Source of the DNA: Thermoleophilia bacterium
GTDB lineage: Bacteria > Actinomycetota > Thermoleophilia > Gaiellales > Gaiellaceae
Assembly: GCA_009694305.1 (NCBI GenBank)
Contig: SHVL01000014.1
Location: 1-53,730 of the forward strand
Direction of reading: 5' to 3'
DNA: 53,730 bases
Numbering within the stretch: position 1 is the stretch's first letter; each line of letters begins with the position of its first letter. The position numbers and the translations under genes were made by a program. Below are positions 22,313 through 29,757 of the stretch, in pieces. Below the pieces are notes generated by a model, which was not told the origin of the DNA, searched no databases, and saw only the letters and a program-made list of their open reading frames with translations.

Positions 22313-23575
22313 GTGGATCAAAGTAACGGCAGACGGAGAATCGTCGTAACCGGGATCGGCGCGGTCAGCTCCCTCGGGAACACGGCCGAGGACACCTGGG
22401 CAGGCCTGATTGCAGGCCGTTCGGGTGCAGGCCCGATCACGCAGTTCGATTCGACCGGCTACGCCGTGCATTTCGCATGCGAGGTCAGAGACCTCGATGT
22501 GACGGACTACATGGACTACAAGGCGTCGCGACGGATGGATCGTTTCACGCATCTCGCGATCGCGGCGGCCCGGCAGGCCGAGACGGATTCGGGGCTCGCG
22601 ATCGCACCGATAGCCGAGCGTGTGGGTGCCGCGATCGCCACCGGGATCGGAGGCTTGCGGTCGTTCGAGACGTGCGTCAACCAGCTGAACGACAAGGGGC
22701 CTGATCGCGTCAGCCCGTTCTCGATCGTCCAGATCATTCCGAATCTCGCAGCCGGTTGGGTCTCGATCGAGCTCGGCACCCGTGGGCCGCTCCTTTCTCA
22801 GTGCACTGCGTGTGCCGCCTCGAACATGGCGATCGGCGACGGCGTGGACGCGATTCGCCTCGGCCGGGCCGACGCGATGATCTGCGGTGGCACGGAGGCT
22901 CCGGTGACGCGGGTGAGCATCTCGGGCTTTGCCGCGATGCGGGCGATCTCGACGAGGAACGACGATCCCGAGCGCGGCTCACGTCCGTTCGACGGCGAGC
23001 GTGACGGCTTTGTCATGGGTGAGGCAGCCGGTGTGCTCGTGATCGAGGCGCTCGAGCACGCGAAGGAGCGTGGCGCCCGGATCTATGCGGAGATTCTGGG
23101 TTACGGCGTCTCCTCCGACGCGAACCACGTTTCTGACCCCGATCCGACGGGGCAGAACCCCGCCCGGGCACTCACGATGGCGTTCGCCGATGCCGGCATC
23201 ACGCCGGAGGACGTGGGCTACATCAATGCTCACGGCACCTCGACCCCCGCGGGCGACTCGGGCGAGACGCGGGTCATCAAGGTCGCGCTCGGTGAGGACA
23301 AGGCCTACCGGACACCGATCTCCTCGACGAAGGGCGCGACGGGGCACTGTCTCGGCGCTGCGGGAGCAATGGAGGCGATCTTCACGATCCTCGCGCTGCA
23401 GCGCGGGATTCTGCCTCCCACGATCAACCAGACGACACCGGATCCCACCTGTGACCTCGACTACATCCCGAACGAGGCACGCCATGAACAGGTCGAGATC
23501 GGCGTCTCGAACTCCTTTGGCTTCGGCGGCCACAACGCGTGCCTCGTATTTCGCCGCTGGCACGATGAGCCCTGA
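22313..23575 (+). CDS. fabF: beta-ketoacyl-ACP synthase II
   Basis: A 420-residue elongating condensing enzyme. The active site is Cys 167 (in CTACAAS), His 307 (AHGTSTPAGD) and His 345 (KGATGHCLGAAG). The C-terminal NSFGFGGHNACLVF is characteristic. The start is GTG at 22313, only 11 bases after fabG, with no strong Shine-Dalgarno. In most bacteria acpP lies between fabG and fabF, but here it does not. Confidence 0.95.
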   Translation: MDQSNGRRRIVVTGIGAVSSLGNTAEDTWAGLIAGRSGAGPITQFDSTGYAVHFACEVRDLDVTDYMDYKASRRMDRFTHLAIAAARQAETDSGLAIAPIAERVGAAIATGIGGLRSFETCVNQLNDKGPDRVSPFSIVQIIPNLAAGWVSIELGTRGPLLSQCTACAASNMAIGDGVDAIRLGRADAMICGGTEAPVTRVSISGFAAMRAISTRNDDPERGSRPFDGERDGFVMGEAAGVLVIEALEHAKERGARIYAEILGYGVSSDANHVSDPDPTGQNPARALTMAFADAGITPEDVGYINAHGTSTPAGDSGETRVIKVALGEDKAYRTPISSTKGATGHCLGAAGAMEAIFTILALQRGILPPTINQTTPDPTCDLDYIPNEARHEQVEIGVSNSFGFGGHNACLVFRRWHDEP

Positions 23576-23649
23576 CGCGTCTCTGCGGTGAAGGGCCGGT
23601 GGGCTGAGCTCGTCTTTCCGACTTCCCGTGGAGCACGGGGGCATCCGGC

Positions 23650-24414
23650 TTGAGCACGTTGCGCGCGCGCTGCCCCGACTGTCGCACGCTGACAGCGGTC
23701 GCGGTCGGGACGGAATACCAGTGCCACAGCTGCGGCCGTGAATATGCCGCCGGTCTCGTGCGTGTTCCCCGGGCGTGGGGAGCAGGTGGCGAGATGATGG
23801 CCGCCGCTGCCTGGCTCGAGCTCCCGTATCCCGAGGCTGCCGTGATCGAGGAGGAGACCCTGGAGGAACAGGTGGCTTCGCAACGACGCAATCTGCCTGC
23901 GCTCCCGCTTGTCCTCGGTGGCTGTTGTTGCGCCCACGTCGGCGCTGTGCGCGGACTTGCCGGCCGTCCGGGCCGGCTCGCTGTCATCTGGGTTGATGCC
24001 CACGGTGACCTCAACACCCCGGAGAGCTCCCCTTCGGGGAACACCTGGGGGATGCCGTTGCGCATGGTGCTCGACGCCGCCGACGTTCGTCCCGAGGATG
24101 TCGCTCTCGTCGGGACGCGCAACCTCGACTCGTCCGAGGTCGCGTACCTTGCAACCGTGGAGGTCGATGAGGACATCGGACGGGCACTCGACGGCTGTGG
24201 CCGGGTCTACGTCGCCTTCGACTGCGACGTCCTGCGGCCCGAAGAGGTCGCGGTGTTCGTGCCGGAGCCGGGTGGTTGGACGTTGCCCGAGGCCGAGGCG
24301 CTCCTTCGAGATGTCGCCGAGAGGTGCACGTTGGCGGGCCTCGGATTGACGGGACTGAGTGCGGGCGCCGACGCTGCGGTCGCGACCCGTCTCGCCCGAG
24401 CAGCCGGCCTGTAG
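23650..24414 (+). CDS. ureohydrolase (arginase/agmatinase) fold protein with N-terminal zinc ribbon
   Basis: A 254-residue protein with an unusual architecture. Residues 8-28 form a four-Cys zinc ribbon (CPDC and CHSC; Cys 8, 11, 25, 28). The rest follows the arginase superfamily: WVDAHGDLNTP with Asp 116, His 118 and Asp 120, and FDCDVL with Asp 191 and Asp 193. The first metal motif, GGDH in arginases, reads GGCCCAH (90-96), placing Cys 93 where the His ligand should be. The binuclear manganese centre may therefore be altered. The start is TTG at 23650 (GGGGG upstream) and is uncertain. It sits between fabF and accD, 35 bases before the latter, but its substrate is unknown. Confidence 0.72.
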   Translation: MSTLRARCPDCRTLTAVAVGTEYQCHSCGREYAAGLVRVPRAWGAGGEMMAAAAWLELPYPEAAVIEEETLEEQVASQRRNLPALPLVLGGCCCAHVGAVRGLAGRPGRLAVIWVDAHGDLNTPESSPSGNTWGMPLRMVLDAADVRPEDVALVGTRNLDSSEVAYLATVEVDEDIGRALDGCGRVYVAFDCDVLRPEEVAVFVPEPGGWTLPEAEALLRDVAERCTLAGLGLTGLSAGADAAVATRLARAAGL

Positions 24415-24449
24415 CCCCGCGGTGGCGAGGCGGGTCTAAGATGGTGGAG

Positions 24450-25304
24450 ATGTCTGCCACCGACAAGGTCGATGTCTCGATCGAGCACAAGCAGGTGACG
24501 CTCGACGACGGGACGGTGAAGAAGCACCCGAACACCTGCCCTGGCTGCGGGTCGCATTACCGCGACGACGAACTGCAGGCGAGCCTTCGTGTCTGCCCGC
24601 AGTGCGAGTACCACTTCCCGGTTCGTGGCCTCGAGCGCATCGAGCAACTTGCCGACCCTGGTAGCTTCGCCGAGGACGAGAGCGCGTTGCGCTCGGGTGA
24701 CCCGCTCGAGTTCTTCGACCTCAGGCCCTACACCGAGCGTCTTGCGGAGGCCGAGGAGTCCACAGGGCTTGGCGATGCGATGATCACCGGCTCTGCCCTG
24801 ATCGAAGCGCTGCCGTGTCGCCTTGCCGTGATGGACTTCTCTTTCATGGGAGGCTCGATGGGGAGCGTCGTGGGTGAGAAGTTCGCCCGCGCGTGCGACC
24901 ATGCGGCTGCCGACCGGCTGCCGCTCGTCTCCGTCTCGTCGTCGGGTGGCGCGCGCATGCAGGAGGGAATCCTGGCGCTCATGCAGCTGCCGAAGACGAT
25001 CTGCGCACTCGAGGAACTGCACGCGTCGGGCGGCGTCATGATCTCCGTGCTCGCTCACCCGACGACCGGCGGACTCCTCGCGAGCTTTGCCTCGCTCGGC
25101 GACGTGCTCGTTGCGGAGCCGGGCGCCCTGATGTCGTTTGCCGGGCCGAGGGTCGTGGCACAGACGACGCGCGAGAAGCTCCCCGACGACTTCGGCCTTG
25201 CCGAGTCGAATCTCCGCTTCGGTCACATCGACAGGATCGTGCCGAGGCAGGAGCTGCGCCCGGTTCTCGCCCAGCTGATCCGGCTCTTTCGGCGGACGGC
25301 ATGA
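24450..25304 (+). CDS. accD: acetyl-CoA carboxylase carboxyltransferase subunit beta
   Basis: A 284-residue beta subunit that with AccA transfers carboxyl from biotin to acetyl-CoA, forming malonyl-CoA. The N-terminal zinc finger has Cys 30, 33, 49 and 52. The crotonase-like core includes MGGSMGSVVGEK, SSGGARMQEG, HPTTGGLLASFASLGD and FAGPRV. The ATG at 24450 has GGTGGAG just upstream; ATG at 24441 is the alternative. The stop overlaps the accA ATG (ATGA). Separate AccD and AccA differ from the fused acyl-CoA carboxylase beta chains of Mycobacteriales. Confidence 0.95.
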   Translation: MSATDKVDVSIEHKQVTLDDGTVKKHPNTCPGCGSHYRDDELQASLRVCPQCEYHFPVRGLERIEQLADPGSFAEDESALRSGDPLEFFDLRPYTERLAEAEESTGLGDAMITGSALIEALPCRLAVMDFSFMGGSMGSVVGEKFARACDHAAADRLPLVSVSSSGGARMQEGILALMQLPKTICALEELHASGGVMISVLAHPTTGGLLASFASLGDVLVAEPGALMSFAGPRVVAQTTREKLPDDFGLAESNLRFGHIDRIVPRQELRPVLAQLIRLFRRTA

Positions 25305-26233
25305 CGAGCGACGCCGAGCTCGGCCTACGCGACCGGCTTGCCCGGTTGAGCGGGGTCAAGCTCCTGCGCGGCACGCGACTCTCGGCAGAGTTCGAGCGTC
25401 TGCAGCGGCAGCTCGAACGGCTGAAGGACGACACCTCTGACGAGGAGATCTGGCAGCGCGTCGAGCTTGCACGGCACAAGGACAGGCCGTACACGCTCGA
25501 CTACGTGGAGCGAATCCTCGACGACTTCTTCGAGCTTCACGGTGACCGCGGCCGGATGGACGACCACGCGATCGTGGCGGGGATCGGCAAGCTCGAAGGG
25601 CGTACGATCGCACTGCTCGGGCATCAGAAGGGCCGTGATCTGAAGGAGCGCACGAAGCGCAACTTCGGCATGGCCTACCCGGAGGGATATCGCAAGGCGG
25701 TCCGCGTGATGGAGCTTGCAGATCGGCACGGGTTTCCACTCGTCACACTCGTTGACACCCCGGGCGCCTTTCCGGGTGTCGCCGCAGAACAGCATGGCCA
25801 GGGCGGTGCTATCGCGCGCTCTCAGGCCATGATGATGCGGCTCGGAGTGCCGACGGTCTCGGTCGTGATCGGCGAGGGCGGCTCCGGCGGCGCGATCGCG
25901 ATTGCCGTCGCCGACCGCGTGCTGATGCAGGAGAACGCGATCTACTCGGTGATCTCTCCCGAAGGGTGTGCAGCGATTCTCTGGCGCGACGCCTCGCAGG
26001 CGAAGAAGGCGGCCTCCGCCTTCCGGCTCGACGCTGCCCACTGTCTCGACCTCGGCGTCATCGAGGGCATCGTTCCCGAGCCGGTCGGAGGAGCGCAGAC
26101 GGACGTAGACGCGGCCGCGCTGTTCCTCCGGGAATCGGTCGTCTCTCACCTGCATGAGCTCGACGGCACTGCGTCGGACGATCTCAGGCGAGCCCGGCGT
26201 GCGAAGTTTCGCTCCATGGGCGTTTTCGCCTAG
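25301..26233 (+). CDS. accA: acetyl-CoA carboxylase carboxyltransferase subunit alpha
   Basis: A 310-residue alpha subunit. An N-terminal coiled region (about 30-60) precedes the conserved core: DDFFELHGDR, GHQKGRD with KRNFGMAYPEGYRKA, DTPGAFPGVAAE, and GEGGSGGAIAI. The ATG overlaps accD by four bases. It ends the plus-strand fab/acc block. No accB or accC genes are in the window, so the biotin carboxylase half must be encoded elsewhere. Confidence 0.95.
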   Translation: MTSDAELGLRDRLARLSGVKLLRGTRLSAEFERLQRQLERLKDDTSDEEIWQRVELARHKDRPYTLDYVERILDDFFELHGDRGRMDDHAIVAGIGKLEGRTIALLGHQKGRDLKERTKRNFGMAYPEGYRKAVRVMELADRHGFPLVTLVDTPGAFPGVAAEQHGQGGAIARSQAMMMRLGVPTVSVVIGEGGSGGAIAIAVADRVLMQENAIYSVISPEGCAAILWRDASQAKKAASAFRLDAAHCLDLGVIEGIVPEPVGGAQTDVDAAALFLRESVVSHLHELDGTASDDLRRARRAKFRSMGVFA

Positions 26234-26241
26234 CCCGCCAT

Positions 26242-26271
26242 CTCTCCACAGTTTCCACAGGCTTATCCCCG
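26242..26271 (+). promoter_or_regulatory. cluster of DnaA-box-like sequences downstream of accA
   Basis: Three nine-base sequences resembling DnaA boxes lie in 30 bases of the 154-base convergent gap: CTCTCCACA (26242-26250), GTTTCCACA (26251-26259) and TTATCCCCG (26263-26271). Each differs from TTATCCACA at two positions. A dyad ACGATTT (26282-26288) and AAATCGT (26299-26305) follows. The site is about 20 kb from oriC. It could titrate DnaA or be chance. Confidence 0.35.
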
Positions 26272-26387
26272 GTTGCAAAGAACGATTTTTCCAGGTGTAA
26301 ATCGTGTAGAGGGTGAAGATGTGAGGGTTCGTACCGGACTCCGAGGCACCACGATGTCGAGGAACGAAACGCACCGAGGTCGAGCTC

Positions 26388-28616
26388 TCAGGCTCCCGAC
26401 ATCCGGTCGAGCAGGAGCGAGGCAGCCCCCTTGTCCAGCATCTCGTTCAGGTTGCCGCACTTGGGACTTTGCACGCAGGAGGGACAGCCGCTCGTGCAGG
26501 GGCACCCACGGAGCAGGCGCGCCGTGTCGGAGACCCAGCCGCCAAAGCACTCGAAGCCCCGCTCGGTGATCCCGACACCTCCTGCGTGGCCGTCATAGAC
26601 GAAGACGGTCGGCAGGCCGGTCTGGAAGTGCACGTTGGTCGAGAGGCCGCCGATGTCCCAGCGGTCGCACATGGCCCAGAGCGGCAGCAGCGAGATGAGC
26701 GCATGCTCGGTTGCGTGGAGGGCGCCGAGCAGCTTTGGCATCTCCTCCAGACCCTCGAGCAGGTCGTCGCCGGGCGAGAACCAGACGGCTTCTGTCGGGA
26801 AGGTTACCTCGGGCAGGGCCAGCGGCACAACGGCGAGGGTCGAGCCGCCGCGGATCGCCTTTCGCTGGTAGGCGATCACCTGTTCGGTCACGGCAACCGT
26901 TCCGAAGTGGAGATCGACCCCCCCGATCCGTTCGCAGCGCAGCGGCTGCTCGATTGCCGTCTGGGTGTCTTTCTGCACCTGCGTGTACCAGTCCACTCCG
27001 GCCGGCTCCACGAGGGCGGTGCGCGCGCCGTCGTCGAGCGTACGCACGAGGTACTGCGCACCGAGATGGAGGTAGACGGCGCCTTCGTGGACCGAGGAGT
27101 ACGCACGCTCCCGCTCGATCAGCCCCAGCACAGCACCCGTTGTCGCGTCCACGATCGTGAACGAATCGCGACCGCCCGAGCGGAGAGAGAAGCGGCCGGC
27201 GGGTGTGTCGCGACCGGTCCAGACAAACCCGGCGGGTGTCTTCTCGAGCTCGGGCAGCAACGCGGCTCGTTCGAGCGCCTCCGGGCCGAGAGTCGGCACG
27301 TCACGTTGGGCAACGGGGCCCTCGAACGCGGCGGCGCACACGTGAAGGTCGAGGATTCGAGGATTCGCATGATCGAGCCGGGTTGCCTCGACGCGCCGTC
27401 CGAGCAGTGACTCCGGCTCACGCATGAAGAACTGGTCGAGGGCATCCTCGCTCGCGACCAGCACGGCAAGGCCGTGCTGGCGCCGACCCGCGCGGCCCCA
27501 CTGTTGGCGCAACGAGGCGACGGTCCCGGGGAAGCCGACCGAGATTGCACAGTCGAGTTGCCCGATGTCGATGCCGAGCTCGAGAGCATCTGTTGCGGAG
27601 ACGCCGAGCAACTCTCCCTCCATCAGCCGTCGTTCGATCTCGCGCCGCTGCGCAGGCGTATAGCCGGCCCGGTAGGGCGCGAGCCGGGCGGCCGTCGCCG
27701 TATCGACGCGATCGGCGGTGAAACGGTGGATCAATTCGGCCGCCTTTCGACTCTTGGCGAAGCAGATCGTGCGAAGCCCCCGGGAGACGAGGCCCGCCAT
27801 CAGAAGCGAGGCCTCGGAGAGCGCGCTCGCACGGATGCCGAGCTCCGGGTCGAGGAGGGCGGGGTTCCAGAGGACGATGTCGCGCTCCGCACGGGTGGAG
27901 GTGTCGGTCTCGACGATCGTTGCCGTCTCTCCGGTGAGCGCGACGGCGAGCTCTGCCGGGTTCGCGATCGTGGCCGAGGCGAGCAGGAAGCGGGGCTCGG
28001 CTCCGTAGAGGTGGGCGAGTCGCCGCAGCCGCCGGATCACGTTCCCCACGTGCGAGCCGAAGACACCCCGGTAGACGTGAGCCTCGTCCACGACGACGTA
28101 CCGCAGGTTGTAGAGGACGTCGCCCCAGAGGTCGTGGTGCGGGAGGATGCCGAGGTGCAGCATGTCCGGATTCGTGAGAATCAGGTTTGCCGATCGCCGG
28201 ATCTGCGCTCGACGCTCTGGCTCGGTGTCGCCGTCGTAGATCGCCGGCCGCACACCCGGTAGGCGGAACCCTGCGATGCCCCTCGCCTGATCCTGGGTGA
28301 GCGCCTTGGTCGGATAGAGGTAGATCGCTCGCGCAGTCGGCTCACGGACGATCGCGTCGAGCACCGGCAGGTTGAACGCCAGCGACTTTCCCGACGCCGT
28401 CCCCGTCGTCACGAGAACGTTCTCGCCGCGTGTGGCTGCCTCCCAGGTCTCTCCCTGGTGCGCGTAGAGCCCGTCGATGCCCATCCGGGTGAGCGCGGCC
28501 GTGACGTGGGGGTCGAGACCGGCCGGTAGCGCCTCGAGCCGCGCTTCACGTGCAGGCTCGGTCGCGCGAAAGGCCATCTCGTCGCCCACGAGGAGCTCGT
28601 CCCAGGGCCGCGTCAC
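26388..28616 (-). CDS. DEAD/DEAH-box helicase with DUF1998 zinc domain (MrfA/Hrq1-like)
   Basis: A 742-residue superfamily 2 helicase. Walker A TTGTASGKS is near residues 70-78, followed by YPTKALTQDQ, DEAH box VVDEAHVYRG, SATI, and motif VI QWGRAGR. The C-terminal DUF1998 region has the Cys cluster CPCTSGCPSCVQSPKCGN. B. subtilis MrfA and yeast Hrq1, with this layout, unwind DNA 3'-5' and act in mitomycin-type or crosslink repair, so a repair role is likely. The GTG start at 28616 overlaps the thioredoxin stop (GTGA). The long frame upstream of it is shadow. Confidence 0.9.
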   Translation of the reverse strand: MTRPWDELLVGDEMAFRATEPAREARLEALPAGLDPHVTAALTRMGIDGLYAHQGETWEAATRGENVLVTTGTASGKSLAFNLPVLDAIVREPTARAIYLYPTKALTQDQARGIAGFRLPGVRPAIYDGDTEPERRAQIRRSANLILTNPDMLHLGILPHHDLWGDVLYNLRYVVVDEAHVYRGVFGSHVGNVIRRLRRLAHLYGAEPRFLLASATIANPAELAVALTGETATIVETDTSTRAERDIVLWNPALLDPELGIRASALSEASLLMAGLVSRGLRTICFAKSRKAAELIHRFTADRVDTATAARLAPYRAGYTPAQRREIERRLMEGELLGVSATDALELGIDIGQLDCAISVGFPGTVASLRQQWGRAGRRQHGLAVLVASEDALDQFFMREPESLLGRRVEATRLDHANPRILDLHVCAAAFEGPVAQRDVPTLGPEALERAALLPELEKTPAGFVWTGRDTPAGRFSLRSGGRDSFTIVDATTGAVLGLIERERAYSSVHEGAVYLHLGAQYLVRTLDDGARTALVEPAGVDWYTQVQKDTQTAIEQPLRCERIGGVDLHFGTVAVTEQVIAYQRKAIRGGSTLAVVPLALPEVTFPTEAVWFSPGDDLLEGLEEMPKLLGALHATEHALISLLPLWAMCDRWDIGGLSTNVHFQTGLPTVFVYDGHAGGVGITERGFECFGGWVSDTARLLRGCPCTSGCPSCVQSPKCGNLNEMLDKGAASLLLDRMSGA

Positions 28617-28933
28617 CCGCTGATGTACTGCGCAAACGCTCGCTCGTAGCGGCTCTTGCTCTGGGGTCCCGCGAGCGTCTCCCGCGCTTCGCCACCGATG
28701 AAGAGGATCACGGTCGGAACGGAGAGAACGCCGTACCGCGACGGCGTTCCCAGATTGACGTCGATGTCGAGCTTGACGAGCCGCACGCGCCCCGCTGCCG
28801 CTGCCGCTATCTCCGTCAGCGCGGGCTCGATCGCCTTGCACGGACGGCACCACGGGGCGCCGAACTCGACGATCACGGGAACGTCGCTCGAGAGAACATC
28901 GGTCGCGAACGTCGCGTCGGTCACCTCGTCCAT
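28613..28933 (-). CDS. thioredoxin-family protein
   Basis: A 106-residue single-domain thioredoxin fold. The active site is WCRPC rather than the usual WCGPC, and the cis-Pro region SVPTVILF is normal. The Arg in the CxxC motif should shift redox potential, so a specific disulfide reductase role is as likely as general thioredoxin. The ATG at 28933 is the first in register with the fold; the longer frame upstream is not conserved. It is coupled to the downstream helicase by a GTGA overlap and follows the glycosyltransferase by 61 bases. Confidence 0.88.
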   Translation of the reverse strand: MDEVTDATFATDVLSSDVPVIVEFGAPWCRPCKAIEPALTEIAAAAAGRVRLVKLDIDVNLGTPSRYGVLSVPTVILFIGGEARETLAGPQSKSRYERAFAQYISG

Positions 28934-28994
28934 GCGGTAAGTGTAGGCGGATGACGGGTTTCGCCCCGCTGTCCGCGCGGCTGTGCGACGTGGA

Positions 28995-29717
28995 CTACAG
29001 TCGTCCGCGAAGGGCGCGATACCGGAGCGCGGGCACGCGGAGTATCGCCTCGACGACGATCGAGCCCCCCATCTTCGACTCGCCGACACGCCGGTCTACG
29101 AACGTGATGGGGATCTCGGTGATGGTGAAACCCTGCAGGAGCGCCCTGTAGGCCATCTCGATCTGGAAGCCATAGCCTTTTGCCTCGACCGCGTCGAGGT
29201 CGATCCCCGCGAGCACGTCCCGCTTGAAGCACCTGAACCCGCCCGTGAGATCACGCACGCTCACGCCCAGGATGATGCGAGCGTAGAGGCTCCCCCCGCG
29301 CGAGACGAGCGTTCGGACGGCGCCCCAGTTGACGGTACCGCCGCCCTCCACCCAGCGAGAGCCGAGCGTCACGTCGGCGCCCGCTTCGCACGTGGCGACG
29401 AGCCGGGGCACATCGGCCGGGTCGTGCGAGAAGTCACAGTCGATCTCGAGCACGAGCGAGGCCCCGGCGGCAAGTGCGTGCCTGAACCCCGCGATGTAGG
29501 CCGGCCCGAGCCCGTCCTTTCCTGGTCGGTGGAGAACCTCGACCCAGGGAAGCTCGGCGGCGAGTGCATCGGCCAGTGCTCCGGTGCCGTCCGGCGAGTT
29601 GTCGTCGATCACGAGTACCCGGTCGCGTCCCGTGTCGAGGTACTCGCCGAGCGCCCGCACCATCGGCTCGAGGTTCTCGCGCTCGTTGTAGGTCGGGAGG
29701 CAGACCATCGCTCGCAT
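28995..29717 (-). CDS. glycosyltransferase family 2, polyprenol-phosphate mannosyltransferase-like
   Basis: A 240-residue cytoplasmic GT-A enzyme without C-terminal membrane helices. VCLPTYNERENL and VLVIDDNSPDGT mark the nucleotide site, and LEIDCDFSHDP carries the DxD-type metal motif. LTGGFRCFKRDVL and the C-terminal ESKMGG are hallmarks of the dolichol/polyprenol-phosphate-mannose synthase group. It probably makes polyprenol-phosphate-mannose for lipoglycans or protein mannosylation; donor specificity cannot be read from sequence. ATG at 29717 is used here, but ATG at 29708 has better spacing to GAGGG. Confidence 0.87.
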   Translation of the reverse strand: MRAMVCLPTYNERENLEPMVRALGEYLDTGRDRVLVIDDNSPDGTGALADALAAELPWVEVLHRPGKDGLGPAYIAGFRHALAAGASLVLEIDCDFSHDPADVPRLVATCEAGADVTLGSRWVEGGGTVNWGAVRTLVSRGGSLYARIILGVSVRDLTGGFRCFKRDVLAGIDLDAVEAKGYGFQIEMAYRALLQGFTITEIPITFVDRRVGESKMGGSIVVEAILRVPALRYRALRGRL

Positions 29718-29757
29718 CCCTCAATCTTGCACGTCTGGCCGCCCCTATGATCGAGGT

